A stretch of DNA of 64,000 bases from Melieria omissa. Its lineage: Eukaryota; Arthropoda; Insecta; Diptera; Ulidiidae. The position numbers were made by a program, and so were the translations under genes. Location of the stretch: positions 107,968,330-108,032,329 of the forward strand of contig OZ020268.1 in NCBI GenBank assembly GCA_963971225.1, read 5' to 3'. The notes beneath the pieces were generated by a model. It had not been told where the DNA came from and ran no database searches. It saw nothing but the letters and a program-made list of their open reading frames with translations. Shown piece after piece: positions 25,001 through 37,222 of this stretch. The stretch's first letter is position 1. Every line of letters begins with the position of its first letter.

Positions 25001-25182
25001 ATGTGTTATGAATATGTTGGCCCCAATTTCAATGAGTATGAGCGTGTGTGTGTGTGTGTCGGTATGTATTGTGTATGAGCGCATATTCTGTTCTGCCACA
25101 GCCGCAAAAACAAAATCGTCTCGCTCACTGTGCATGGCGAATTTACGCGCAAATGTTTGTCATTTGACATTTGTTGCTTTAC
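22014..25182 (-). other. Receptor intron inside the amino-terminal domain (3.2 kb)
   Basis: A GT-AG intron of 3169 bp. It contains a (TTG)n run at about 22054-22088, GT-rich DNA near 22390-22430, a possible LINE 3' fragment near 23437-23570, and a TTAA-type element at 23863-24355. 24360-25180 is plain AT-rich intron. No embedded gene is supported. Confidence 0.8.
23863..24355 (-). mobile_element. TTAA-flanked MITE, family F1, inverted copy (493 bp)
   Basis: On the minus strand it starts CCCTTTTGACCCCG after TTAA (24356-24359) and ends GGGGTCGAAAGGGG before TTAC (a mutated TTAA, 23859-23862). It matches 19782-20312 throughout, including the CTCTCAGGCA(A)CTTTGGGG end. It is non-coding. Confidence 0.75.
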
Positions 25183-25347
25183 CGAAATGGATTCCCTGCC
25201 TGCGCCCACGGACGTTGTCGGATCCAAGCGCTTCCAGCTGTCATAGAAATCACGTACCAGACGCCGATTAGTGTCGACAATACGAAATCCCGTTATATTG
25301 ATGGCACCGAATTCGATGATTTCGCTCTCCCAGCGATCGTCCATTAC
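25183..25347 (-). CDS. GluRIB: Glutamate receptor exon: amino-terminal domain, INITGFRIVD segment
   Basis: Fifty-five codons lie between a GTCGACAG acceptor and a GTAAAG donor, phase 0 on both sides. The translation starts VMDDRWESEIIEFGAINITGF and continues through RIVD, FYDSWKRLD and GRESIS. It joins LLSGL of the previous exon without a gap. This is the conserved segment corresponding to GGANVSGFQIVD in vertebrate AMPA subunits. The NIT sequon is a potential N-glycosylation site, as expected for an extracellular domain. The intron before it is only 291 bp and the one after it is 3169 bp. The antisense open frame here on the plus strand is a shadow. Confidence 0.94.
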
Positions 25348-25638
25348 CTGTCGACGAGAATGCAAGCAAAAAGTGTCAGTCAGTTAGCAGTGGAAAAACT
25401 TTTACAAAACCTCAAACAAACAAAAAATGTCAACAACAAAATCGATTGGTTGACTGATGAACGAGCAACTGAATGTTGCACGTGTGGCACTGTCCATGAG
25501 AAACACACACACACCGGACGTTGAGCATTTACATAAATGCTTATTAAACGAGCCAACCCATAGAAATACAACACACAAAACCAGATAAACTACTAACCAC
25601 AAAACTTGTGTGTGTGCATGTGTGCGTTGGTCACTTAC

Positions 25639-25892
25639 CAAACCGCTTAGCAGGTAATGATACGTGCGCCGGCCAAGCGATATGTCGCGCACATGTTGTA
25701 TGAGAATCTCTTTGGCCATTTCCGTCGGGCAGTCGAGCACAATGTACTTGTTGGTGAAGCGGCCCAGATCCTCCAGCGTGTGCAGAAAGTCAATGGCCAT
25801 CGTTACGTTGGCGATGCGTTTCACCATCTCCACTTGAAAGGACTCGTTGCCGGGCTTGAGGCCCTGATAGATTTGCTGCAGTCGCAGCAGAC
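25639..25892 (-). CDS. GluRIB: Glutamate receptor exon: amino-terminal domain, middle part
   Basis: This is the first exon recognisable in the window. It begins after a TTTGCAG acceptor with the last two bases (GT) of a split codon, then 84 whole codons, and ends LLSGL before a GTAAGT donor. It encodes the LLRLQQIYQGL...HTLEDLGRF...IVLDCP...TYHYLLSGL stretch, which matches the periplasmic-binding-protein-like amino-terminal domain of AMPA receptors (IVLDC corresponds to VILDC, YHYLLSGL to YHYIIANL). That domain drives subunit assembly. The preceding exon must end in phase 1, probably on G to make Gly. It was not found between here and 64000, so the gene begins to the right. Confidence 0.93.
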
Positions 25893-26979
25893 CTGCAAAG
25901 ATGAAGAAGAATAGGAAGATGTAGTAACTAAAGAGAAACACACACATACACATAAGTGTATAGATGTGAGTAGTGGTTGATGTGATGTGATGTGATGTAA
26001 TGTGGTGTGAGGGTGGGCAGGTAGGCTTCAAGCCTTTCGTAGCACTCAGACCACTGTAGATACTTTCCCCTGAAGTATATGGAAGGAGAGCAGAGGAGTG
26101 TGATATCAGTTATTTTAACCTTATTTTTTAATGTGTACGCAACACTGTTTTATTCAGCAATTGTTACAACACACATTTCAAGCGGATGGTGGAAAGGGAT
26201 GGAAGGAAGAAGAAGGTGTAGTTCCAGCTTAACGCCGAATCCGAACGGCGGGAGTAGTGGTTAGTTTAATGATTAATTACTGTGTTAAAAAAATGTACAA
26301 TTTATGAGGGACTGGAAATGTTCATATCGAAAGATTGGTTTCTGAAATGGATTTTGTATGTTTCCAAAGCATAAATCTTTTTCAATTTGCTTTGGTGTTT
26401 TTAAAACAATCTTAAAAAGCCGTAAAGTGACAACGTTATAAACGTTGGATAGAACAGAGACACCAGAGTTTGTCATTCAGATTAGCAAACCAATCAACAT
26501 GGAACAAAGCACAGGAAAAAACAGCACAGCCTTTCAAAAGCAAAACCAGAAATCGATTGGAGACATCGATCGAAATGCAAGCAAGAGAAATTATTCAAAC
26601 CAATATGTGTTTTTTCTAAGCTTAACTTTAAATCCTTCGAAGATGGTTTCGTTCCAAACTGTTGCATGAGTACAGACAGGTTGCTACGGTTCAAAGCTTA
26701 GAGTATTCAAATCAGTTTGATTTGGGTGCTGAGACATAACAACATCGATGGCAACGAGCTGGACAATGTGTTGGCGCGGCGAAGCTCTACATACTTTTGA
26801 TGACAGTGAGGGTTCACACCTCGCTATGCCTCATACAAAATATAGTCTCCAAAAACGATTTTGCTAAAGACAACGATAGATGGTTGGGGTTGGTTTTTAC
26901 TGGGGAAAGTTAAAATTTTAAATTTTACGTTTTAGGCTTCTATTATTAGCAACATTCCATAAGAATGAAGAATTCTCTA

Positions 26980-27182
26980 AGTTTTTCTGCTTCTTCTTCC
27001 TTTATATTGTCAAGATCTACCATTAAAAAAACGTGTATACTTCCCTTCTTTAAACTTTAATATTCAGTTCATTAATTTCGTATTTTTCCTAAAACTTCAA
27101 GCTATTCTAAGGACCAATAAAAAATGTATTCTTGAAACCACAGAGGAGCATGTTGCCATATGGCAACAAAATAGCGAAAGGG
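26980..27182. mobile_element. TTAA-type element, right part only
   Basis: It ends GGCAACAAAATAGCGAAAGGG-type (last bases ACAAAATAGCGAAAGGG) before TTAA 27183-27186. CTTCTTTAAACTTTAATATT, TTCATTAATTTCGTATT and AAACTTCAAGCTATTCTA match 32610-32678 in the element that ends at 33476. The palindrome GTTGCCATATGGCAAC sits near the end. The left terminus was not identified. Confidence 0.6.
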
Positions 27183-27376
27183 TTAAAACGGCCGAAATAC
27201 TTTTCCTAATGGACAAGTTTGCTGTGGTCAAGTCGCGTGGTATGTGCCCCGAAGGAACTTATGGAAAATTTTCTTTTTGCTTCTTTAAATTCCAGGACTT
27301 GCTGGTGTACGACTCGCTGCATAAAAATTGTTTACCAGTTAAAGTTTTATAGAATTTTTTTGAAGTATGCACAGTA

Positions 27377-28082
27377 AAAATGAAATGAAATAAAACAAAA
27401 CAAAATAAAATAAAATAAAATAAAATAAAATAAAATAAAATAAAATAAAATAAAATAAAATAAAATTAAATTAAAAAAAAATAAAATAAAATAAAATAAA
27501 ATAAAATAAAATAAAATAAAACAAAACAAAATAAAATAAAATAAAATAAAATAAAATAAAATAAAATAAAATAAAATAAAATAAAATAAAATAAAATAAA
27601 ATAAAATAAAATAAAATAAAATAAAATAAAATAAAATAAAATAAAATAAAATAAAATAAAGTAAAATAAAATAAAATAAAATAAAATAAAATAAAATAAA
27701 ATAAAATAAAATAAAATAAAATCAAATAAAATAAAATAAAATCAAATAAAATCAAATAAAATCAAATAAAATCAAATAAAATAAAATAAAATCAAATAAA
27801 ATCAAATAAAATAAAATAAAATAAAATAAAATAAAATAAAATAAAATAAAATAAAATAAAATAAAATAAAATAAAATAAAACAAAATAAAATAAAATAAA
27901 ATAAAATAAAATAAAAGAAATATAAAATAAACAAAAATAAGATAAAATCAAATAAAATAAAAGAAAAAAATTAGGTAAAATATAAAAATTAAATAAAATT
28001 AAAAAAAATAAAATAAAAAAATAAAATAAATAAATAAAATAAAATAAAAAAAATAAAATAAAACAAAATAAAATAAAATAAA
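27377..28082. repeat. (TAAAA)n pentanucleotide microsatellite, ~700 bp
   Basis: A nearly uninterrupted TAAAA array runs from about 27385 to 27925, with variant units (TCAAA, CAAAA, GTAAA), followed by a decaying A/T-rich tail to 28082. The TCAAA variants cluster at 27721-27810, showing local unit spread. The Tyr-Phe-Ile-Leu-Phe open frames on the minus strand come only from the repeat. Confidence 0.97.
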
Positions 28083-28285
28083 CTAATGATTTTGTTCATT
28101 ACTTAAAAAAATAATAGTAACAAAATTTCAAAATTATTATCTTCGAAAATTGGTGCAATTCACTTTAACCATTGAAAATGAATGCTGAAAATTTCATTAC
28201 CATAAAAACTACTAGAAACTAGAAACCATATGCTTCACGAGTTGCTACAGCTACTCCACATCGACTCGGCAGCAAGTAGCACTCG

Positions 28286-28317
<32 letters not shown>

Positions 28318-31177
28318 CAGCGATTCCTGGTTGTTTGGAAAAATATTGCACGTTCTGTGCAATGTTGCGCTGATGTGAACTGAAGTGCATTGGGGAAAAC
28401 AAATCTGCACAGTCAACATAAATCTCATCAAGCGCATCAGCAACAAAAACAAAAGCAATAACAACAACAGTAGCAGCAGCAGTAACAGTAACGCGCAACA
28501 GCAATAACGCGATGAGTTAAGCCAACGACATTGGGTCCGTTGGAGTTAGCAGCAATACGACCACCTTGAATGGCAACGACAACAACGCCATTACAACAGC
28601 AACACCGACTATAGCTACAGCAATTCACAAGCATATCAAACGTAGAGCAGACAAAATTGCAACAAAAACAAACGGGACAGCATTCAAGTGTTTGGGGAAC
28701 AGTGGTGAGTTGCCTGTTGCTAGCTGCCAGCACACAAAACACAAAATGATTTTGCAATGAGTGCAGCAAAAGAAAGCAGCCGAGAATCAAAGTGTACGGC
28801 GTTGAGAATTTGCTATTTGAAATTTGCCATTGAAATCGCAACGATCCGTTGTCGAGCCGGCAGCAGCAGCACAACACAAAGCGACTCGACTCGACTCTGT
28901 TCGACGACTCTTTTCGCTTCGACTCGACACAGCTGGCAACGTATCGTGTAAGAGCGCTTGAAATTGAAATTGTACAACGTGGTTGGCTGCAAGGACATCG
29001 ATGTCAGTTGGCAGTCACTGAGCATTGCGTCGAGGCGCTGCCTCGGGACTGGCGATGACTTTAGTTTCCGTTTAGTTTCATGTTCTCGATTTAGCCACAC
29101 ATGCAGCCTTAGGTATGTATGTGTGTGTATGTTCATGCATTGGTATGTATGTGTGTGTGCCGCTGTTACTTTTGTGCCTGTTTGTGTGTGTATTTCTTGT
29201 CAATGAGATTTCAACTGTTGTGATTTTTCCTATTACGATTTGTATGCGCTATGCTTTTTCGTTTGCTATGATTGTTGCTATTGTTGTTACTTTTTGTCAT
29301 TTTTCCACACCGCCAATCGGTTACCGACGAAGCAGTAATACAAACTATCTGTCATGTTATGCTCGAGAGGACCAGCCAACGTACGTTTGTATGTACGTTG
29401 TGCGTTGAAGTTAGTAGCGACCGCTTTGGGTTATCAAGTGAGGTGAGGGCGGAAGTTGTGTGCGTGTGCTGATGCGTTCATCAATGCCTGAACAATGCGC
29501 TGGCTGCCATTTGCTCAGCTCATCTGCACAATCAATAGTCATTCGAGCGGGCGCACATTGATGCCACCCCCATTCGGCCACCGCCATCGAGCGTCTGTCG
29601 GATTTAGATTTGCACTTACATGTATATGTGTTTGTGTGTGTGTGTATGTGCGTGTGATATTCGGTTTGGCCTGCTTTTTGTTGAGCATTGCGTTGACACA
29701 ATTTTTTATGTTCAAATTTCCATTTCACTCTAAGCCACAATTTATGGTTAAGCCCGGCAGGGATTTCAGTTTCTGCAACGCTGCCAACCCGAGCGTTTCG
29801 CCCACAAATTTGTGCGCTTCATTTGTTATTGTCTGCTTCACACACACACACACACACATCTAGTTGAACCAAAGCAATTTAAGAGTTTTTGTCAATTCTT
29901 GCAGCATTTGGTGCGCTTCAACTTCTTCTGTTTTTGTTTTTGTTTCTGCTTCTACTATTCTTTCTTGTTGTAATTTTTGATTTCCCATTAAAGTGTGGCT
30001 AGATTTTTGTATTTGCTTTCAATCGGATTTAGTTGTAAAGCAAAAGTGTAATTGATGACATAAGCTCGCAGCTGCTACCTTCAGTCTCCACTTAACCAAT
30101 TCTTGTTCTACTCTCAAAAGCTGCTTGGAGGTCGTTGTTGTTGTTATTGGATATGGTTTGTTGTTGTTGCTAATTTTACTGTCAAATCTAATTTCGTCAG
30201 TTGCTCATGCTGATGTCATAACGATTCCATATGCCCGTTGGCGCTGCATTCACCATGAACTCACTCTACGTTTCAACTTTCGAAGGCCATCGACGCATTT
30301 GGCTTTTCCAATTCTCACCTGCGTCTTTTTTTCGCATAAAATTTGATTTGCTTGCAAAATTCACAATAAATTTTTTGTTATCATTATACGAAAGCAGCCT
30401 TATTTGATTTTTATTGCATTAAGGCGCACATCAAATCGTATCGATTTCTTGCCAATACAGACGCTTTATGATATTTTCTCGCCGGCTGACTGATGCGACA
30501 CGCTATTGACGAGCATATCGCACGTACGTTAAGCAATGCAAGGTTTTGTTTTGGCTTTTACATGAAAGATTGATGCCAACTTTTTTTTGTGATTTACTGC
30601 AAAATTGTTTAAAAAATAAGTAAAAGCAGGGCGCAAGAAATTGAGAACAGACTGTGAAAAGCTGCAGGCAATTTGTCTTATTCGTCGAATTTAAACATTG
30701 CACATGAAAGATTGATTGATTGATGGTTTCGTGGGCTCCTCGTTCCATGCCAAACTCAAATAGCTTTCAACTCTGGATTTTGATAAAAAAGACAGTTTCA
30801 TATTGAAATTTTTTTGTATGTATGAAAGAAAATAGTGGCGCTGTATGACTGTTTCATTGTAATGAGCCATTTTCTAGTGCTTCAGTTATTCCTTTCGGAG
30901 TAAGCAAAGAGCCATTCCAACCTAATCTAATGTATGAAAGATTGATGCGTTGTTTGGAAATCATTGCAAAGTTGCTTAAAATTAATTAAAATTATGCGTC
31001 AGAATTTGCGAAAATTCTGTAAAAAAGGAAATGATAAGCAATTTTATTTGAACAGATGTACAGAAACAGATGATGCTGATCAGCGGAGCATACATGATTT
31101 AATTTTATAGGGGCAGAGGCATTGCGTAAAAATTTTGAGCCCAATACCATTTGAAGCCATATTTTTTATCAGCAATA
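28083..31177. other. Non-coding stretch with CAG/GT microsatellites
   Basis: A (CAG)n run lies at about 28286-28320, CAA/CAG-rich DNA at 28440-28700, GT-rich DNA at 29110-29190 and 29620-29660, and a CA run at 29841-29860. Between about 30540 and 31000 a block with ATGAAAGATTGAT recurs three times (30561, 30706, 30938), suggesting an old ~375-bp duplication. No gene is supported. Confidence 0.5.
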
Positions 31178-32460
31178 CGAGGGTTGCCTTTTATATTTGT
31201 TCAAAATGGATGAAAATGCATTTTATTATCATCAAAAATGGTTTTATTGCTTTTCAAGGTATTCTTGAATTTATACACTTTTGAATGCGCTCAAACCAAT
31301 TGTCGAAGCACATTTTCCACTCCGATTGGGATCCCTCCAAAACATGGTTTTTGAATGCTTCAACAGCGCCTTCTGGCGATGAAAATCGTAGACCATGCAA
31401 TTTTTTTTTGATGTGCGGCAATAAAAATAATTCATTGGGTGCTAGGTCGGAGCTGTATGGCGGATGACCCATTAAATCGATGCTTTGGTCCATAGAATAG
31501 GCGGTTGTTTGAGCCGATGTGTGAGAGCGCGCATTGTCCTGGTGAAGAATGATTCAGCGAAGGCGGTTGTTTTTCCATATTTCATTGAACACTTCTTTCC
31601 AACAAATTGTTTTGTACCACTCAGAATTGACCGTTCTACGTTGTTCTAATGACACAGTAGTCACATGATCAGTTTTGCCGAAGAAATAGGCAACCATTTT
31701 CTTCGATGTGCTGCGTGCTCGAACAACTTTTGTTAGATTTGGCTCGTCTTGAAAAACCCACACGTTCGATTGCTGTTTTGTTTCGAGCTCATACGCATAT
31801 ATCCATGATTCGTCACCTGTCACGATCTTATAAACATCATTTGAAGTACCGCTATCGAATTTTTCCATAATTTCTTTGCACCAATCGGCCCGAGCCTTTT
31901 CTTGAGCGATTGTCAAATTATGGGGGTTCCAACGAGAACAAATCTTTCTGACAGCTAACTGTTCATGCAATATCGAATGCACGGACGTGGAACTAATGCC
32001 CAAGGATGTCTCTATCTCATGGTATGTCACATGATGATATTTCATTATCAGTTCACGCACAGCATTGATGGTTTCTGGCAAAATGACCGATTTTGGACGA
32101 CCTCAACGAAATTCGTCCTGGAGCAAGCGGCGACCACGCTTGAATTCGTTAAACCAGTTATTAATTGTCTTGAGATTTGGTGCTTCATCACCAAATGCCG
32201 ATTGAAGGCGATCGAAGCACTGTTGTTGAGATAATTCACTTCGGAAATCGTAAAAAATTATTGCTCGAAAAGTTTCACGAGTTAAATCCATTTTTTGACC
32301 GAGATGAATTTTTCAAGTCAGTGTAAACAACACAAATAGCAGTTGAATCAAAATGTTCTTAGCACGTTTATGGTAAAAAATGACAAACTTTTCAATGGCA
32401 ATGTCAGATTTTTCGAAAACTTACTAGACCATCCCTATTGGAAAAATACAAAAGGCAGCC
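31178..32460 (-). mobile_element. Mariner-like element, inactivated
   Basis: Its ends GAGGGTTGCCTTTTATATTT-like (near 31180) and GGCTGCCTTTTGTATTTTTC (complement, near 32440) lie next to TA at 31176 and 32461. The minus-strand transposase starts MDLTRETFRAIIFYDFRSEL at 32291 and runs in one frame to 31254, broken by TGA near 32100 (DEFR*GRPK) and near 31551 (NRLR*IILHQDN). VTGDESW and LHQDN carry the first two catalytic Asp. The third position, 34 residues after HQD, is Glu (APNE) instead of Asp. A one-base loss near the end destroys the final EYLEKQ. The element is dead. Confidence 0.9.
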
Positions 32461-32559
32461 TACATATTTTTTCATTTAATTCAACTGAAATAATAAAAAA
32501 ATGTACCTGAATTGAAGTAAAAACTCTCTCTCTTATCTTCTCTTCTCTTATTTTTTCTG

Positions 32560-33476
32560 CTTCTTCCTTTACTATTTGAAGATATTGCATTCAACAAACT
32601 TGTATATTTCTCTTCTTTAAACTTAAATATTCAGTTTATTAATTTCGTATTATTTCTAAAACTTCAAATTATTCTACGCATGCAGGAAGTCGTCTGGTAC
32701 ACACATATATATATACTGTTCGACAGTCAGGCAGTCCTGAAGGCGCTAGAAGCCTACTCGACTACCTCAAGGCTGGTGACGGACTACCGCAATCTCTGGA
32801 ATGAACTGGGCAGGCAAAACACTGTAGAACTGCACTAGATACCAGGACAGGCCCGAAACCATTCTATGGACTACCAAGAGGTTTCATTCAGGAGTGGTTA
32901 CGGGAATGGGCTAACCAGGAAATTGCTGACCAATGGACCAACACTACGGCAGGCAAAACAATTCCTGGCCCCACACAGAGGGGTATAAAACAAACTCAAG
33001 CTAAACCTAGAGGACCTTTGCATCCTCACTGGGTACCTAACAGGGCATTGCTCACTTAGGTACCATCTCGAAAATATGGGAATATCCGCAACGGATGTGT
33101 GCAGGATATGTGAGCTAGAACAGGAAACATCACTGCACAACAGAACTCCGCGAATGTCCTGCGCTCAGTAGAAAGAGATTTCTCCAGTTTGGTCAGGAAT
33201 CAATACCGCCATCAACTATCTGGAAACCACAACCCCAAAAATGTATAAAAAAATGCTGAAATGTATAAAAAGCCTTCACTTGGACGGTTCAAACAAAGGC
33301 TGCACAAAATATCAAATTGGTGGCAGTGCACTATAGCCTATAAAATAATAATAATAATTCTACGGAAGTTTGTTCTTCCGTATATATGTTCTTCCGTAAT
33401 GTAATCTTGAAATCATAAAGGGTTCACACGTCCACAAAGTAGCATGTTGCCATAAGGCAAACAAATAGCGAAAGGG
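32560..33476. mobile_element. TTAA-type element split by a LINE
   Basis: It ends AACAAATAGCGAAAGGG before TTAA 33477-33480, and its left part (CTTCTTTAAACTTAAATATT onwards) matches 27045-27110. The LINE at 32679-33356 interrupts it inside ATTCTACG. The left terminus is uncertain. Confidence 0.6.
32679..33356 (+). mobile_element. 5'-truncated LINE remnant with 8-bp target duplication
   Basis: The duplication ATTCTACG flanks it at 32671-32678 and 33357-33364. The plus strand encodes an RNase H-like piece (FDSQAVLKALEAYSTTSRLV, then DYRNLWNELG), a GYLTGHCSLRYHLENMG stretch, and CRICELEQETSLH, the zinc-knuckle region of LINE ORF2, with several stops and frame changes. It ends in (TAA)n, the tail type of I-clade elements. 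The reverse transcriptase is missing. Confidence 0.8.
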
Positions 33477-33480
33477 TTAA

Positions 33481-36474
33481 AGACAAAGGATTTCATTTTG
33501 GAGGAGGAGGAGGTTTGTGTACAAATTTTGAGCCCAATACCATTTGGAACCATATTTTGTATGGTGAGCAGGAAGGTCACAAGCCTTTCAATAGCACTTA
33601 GTCCATTCTAATCATTGTACTAGACCCAATAGGGAAGGGTGGGAGAATGGAAGGATTAGGAGATGAGAGTTGTGAAAGCGATAAGGGGTTCACACTCCCC
33701 ACCGAACTTCTAAGTTCTTGGTCTCGAAAATTCATGTTTGTAAAAAAATGTATTACATACAATTTTTTTAATAAATTTTTTTTAACTTATTAAAATTTTT
33801 TTAAAGTAAAGACATTTATTTGAATCCAAACCAAAAGCTTTTCAAAAACTGCATAAATGTTTGTCAAGTTTGCAATCTGCAGAATTGTCTTAAATCAACT
33901 GCATTTCCGAATGAAAAAGGCCCTCTGGCAACCCTACTCTGCATATATGTAAATATTTAGGAGACCTCAACATGGAGAACTCACCATTTTATGAGTGACA
34001 CAAACCTCAAATCGAGTGAACCCTGACGCTGTACATACATAACAATACATGCATGTGTGTGTGTGTGTATAACAACTTTTTTTATTTTAATTCAAAGTAA
34101 ACGAATGTTGTTCACATTTATTTTTTCCCCATCTATATCTCTCCATTTCTCACTGTCTCACGCTATCTTTTGCTTTACAAAAATCAAATTTTGAACCCAA
34201 ACACAGTCGCCAGTAGCGCGGACATGTCATGTCCAGTTTGGTGGCGCCTGTCGGCCAAACGACCCGTTTCAGCCGGACTGCCATATTCAACGGTGAAATA
34301 TGAGCACTTATTGTTGTACAGACTGACCCAATTACAGGGTGTTGTTATGTTCGCGCTTATCTTATTCAATTAAAATTGACAAACGAGCCTGTGAACGTCC
34401 GCCGTTCAGCGAGCGCTTCTCTTCAAGCATTTCAACACGTTCGCCCAAATTTCGACTGACGCCAGTGGCAATAACATCAAATCCAAATATTTATGATTAC
34501 TTTTTATTTTCAATTCTTTTATATGCTCTTTTTTTTGTTGTTTATTTTTATAGAAGTTTTGTTTTGGCTGCCCGCTGTCCCACTGTGCGTGTGCCTGGGT
34601 TATGGGGTTAGCAGTGTGTGAGTGTAAAAACCGGAAGTTGTGCTGCCCTTATTGTTTGCTGTTGTTGTAGTTATTGCCATTATTGGCCATGTTGTTGTTA
34701 CAATAGGACTGATGCTATTGTTGCACATGATTTTTTGTATTTGTAGATGTTGACAGTTTTTGTCGTTATAGATTTGGGGCAGTGTGAGTGTGAGTGTGTG
34801 TGTGTGTGGGTGTGAGTGTGTTGTAAGCGTTCGTATGTAAATATTGCTGTCATAACATGGTCAACGAGAATGCCGGCAGCAATAACAACAGCCAAAAGTA
34901 ATCATAACTTTTGCTTTTCGTTATTTGTTCTAGTTATTTGTTTTTTTTTTGTTTTTTTTTTGCTATTTGCCAATGCGGACAGACGCACGAAATTTGCTTG
35001 CATACGAAATGCGTCTGAGCAGAAAAATTGTTTTGTTACATGTGCCACCAGATATTTGCCAAAGATAACGTGCATACATGTGCTGAATTATTGTGTTGCT
35101 TATATCTCTATGTGTGTGTGTGCGTGTGTGTGTGTGTTGGCATTGCGACAAGCCAGAAAACAAGCCAAGTAATGTCATTGTCGCTCCGCACAAAAATGAC
35201 CAAACAAGATACAGATTTCTCGCACAGTTTGCTATATTATTGTATGTTGTTATTGTCGTTGGTGGTCATTTGGTTTGCTATAAACAAAATTTTACGATTC
35301 CCATTGGCTTTTTTCCATTGTGCTTTATATGATTTGATTGTACAAGGGTGCAAGTCGCTTGTTTCTTAGGGCAACTTGTGTCATTGGCGACATAAGTGGC
35401 ATTGACTTTTGAAACGGATTCCATGTGATTTTTGAAATGTTTGTTGTCCATAGTTGAATTAGCCAAACTTGATGGTGAATTTGCATTTTTAGTGATTTTT
35501 TAATAAACATTTCATATTAACTGCACAAGGCGAAAGCGTGCTCACGTCTTGTGTGTCAATGAGAACTTTTCTTGAAGCATCATTAATTGTGGCTTTTTCC
35601 CTCTCCAAATTTATATTTAAAATCCATATTCAAAACATATTCAAAACCAATAGTCTTAATTCGGTTTTTTTTTTAAATTTATTTTTAATGCTTTAGTCTT
35701 TTACAACAAAAGCAATCATTGACTTGGACCAAAACTTTGTCTCACTCAAACACAAAAAACATTTGACTTGTACACTGATTGATTTTTTTTTCCATTCACA
35801 TTAATTCCTATTTGCATCATAAACTTCAAATCAAGTCTTTTCTCTTCAGTCACATTTACTCTCGAATGCAAAATATTTTGATTTCTCAAGTGTCGACACT
35901 TGGACACGTAGCACACAGCTCGAGCTTAGTGCGGCGCGTAGGCAGTGTTGCTGTGTTATTGCTTTGAGTCTTTGTCCTCGTTGCGGTTGTTTTTCTGTCT
36001 TTTATGCATAAATATTTGTGCTGAAAGACGATACAAGTGGAAAATATTTGCTCAGGTAGACGAAAGACTTAATTTAAAAATAGCCATAACGCATTCAAAG
36101 CGAAACAATGTAGACAAAGGCAACAAATCACACACGACACAAGAAGCTTAACGAGCATTTGACACTGTGGCCAGAAGTGTGAAGTAAAGCTCTGCCAAGC
36201 ATTTCGTTTGTGTCATTTTGACTAAATACACTAATAGCCGTGCATTATATTTGGTTGCTTTGAAGTCAAAGAAAATTAAAGCGACTATTGTGATTGTATT
36301 ATTTTTTGACAATAAAAAAGTAATAATTCCAATTTGTTCAATTCATCTGTATGGACAAAAAAATGTCAAGAAACAATACTGTTGTGGCCTTATGTGTCAT
36401 TTATGTTATAAAAAAGAATGGAACAACTTTGCATTGAAAAGTCTAGAAAACGAAAAATGACTTCAACATTTTAA
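33481..36474. other. Non-coding stretch, no gene seen
   Basis: 33515-33560 repeats a segment also at 31130-31165 (GAGCCCAATACCATTTG). GT runs lie at about 34050, 34790-34810 and 35112-35140, and T-rich runs at 34940 and 35660. A minus-strand frame around 34360-34490 looks mildly coding (GVSRNLGERVEMLEEKR) but is short and has no recognisable family. Confidence 0.4.
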
Positions 36475-36600
36475 GGCCATATACTATACATATATATGTA
36501 ACCGATTTTTTAAAATATTTTCTGTTATACAATGATAAAGATATGGGTTCCAAATGAAAGAGGAAATTTGATATCTTTTGACTACATTAGACGCAACCTC
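36475..36600 (-). repeat. Dispersed repeat E, partial copy
   Basis: TTTTAAAATATTTTCTGTTA, then CAATGATAAAGATATGG and CAAATGAAAGAGGAAATTTG, match 37838-37915 closely. The same family occurs inverted at 43860-43940 and 63830-63910. Confidence 0.7.
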
Positions 36601-36627
36601 TCATTTTATGCGGTTTGATGACAAAGT

Positions 36628-37222
36628 GCATGAGTCCAAAACATTTTGGGGCTAAGGTGGTCAAAGATCACAAAATAGCTGGGAAATTCGACAAAATGCT
36701 CCACAGCTGGTCAACAGTTGCTCTAAGAGGGTTAAAATATATGAATGACCCCCCTAGTTTTCTCTACTGAACATTTCTTTCAAACATATTTGTACCATAT
36801 CTCCAACCCTTGATGGGGCTCCCATACAAAATGGTCGTTTTTATAAAATAGACTCCCATTGCTCCCAGGTTGCCCCAAGACGTGTCAAATGTATGACCGA
36901 CACCCATTTATTTTCTCATCCAAATGTTTCTTTCAAACATATCTACCCGCTAACTCCAAGTCTTAAGGGGGCTGCCATACAAAATTGGCAATTTTCTATG
37001 CCATTGGCTCCCCACTTGCAAATGTGGTAGTTAAGTAAGCGAGAAAACATCGTATCTCGAAAACTACTAAACCGATTTAAATAGTTTATTCAGCGATTAC
37101 CAAAATTCTTGAGTACAAAAAATACAAAATTAACTAAGGTTCAGAAATTCACCACCAGAGGGCGTCTTCCATACGATCGAATTTGTGACGTTGTCAACTT
37201 TTGGGTTTCTACAAAGCAAAAA
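36628..37222 (+). repeat. Dispersed ~0.6-kb repeat, copy 2 of 3
   Basis: It aligns with 7408-8035 and the complement of 48028-48655, including CAAAGATCACAAAATAGCTG, AAACTACTAAACCGATTT, CACCAGAGGGCGTCTTCC and CAACTTTTGGGTTTCTAC. It is non-coding with no visible termini. Confidence 0.85.

Noticed and set aside
27347..27934. Open frames rich in Phe, Tyr, Ile and Leu on the minus strand
   Set aside because: They are translations of the (TAAAA)n array; a 5-bp unit gives a periodic 5-residue pattern without coding meaning.
28219..28877. Leu- or Ala-rich minus-strand frames with a signal-peptide look
   Set aside because: They arise from CAG/CTG and CAA/TTG microsatellites, are open in several frames at once, and do not splice in phase to the first receptor exon.
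34184..34490. Minus-strand frames resembling a small exon
   Set aside because: Short, with no homology to the missing receptor amino-terminal domain and no convincing splice sites.
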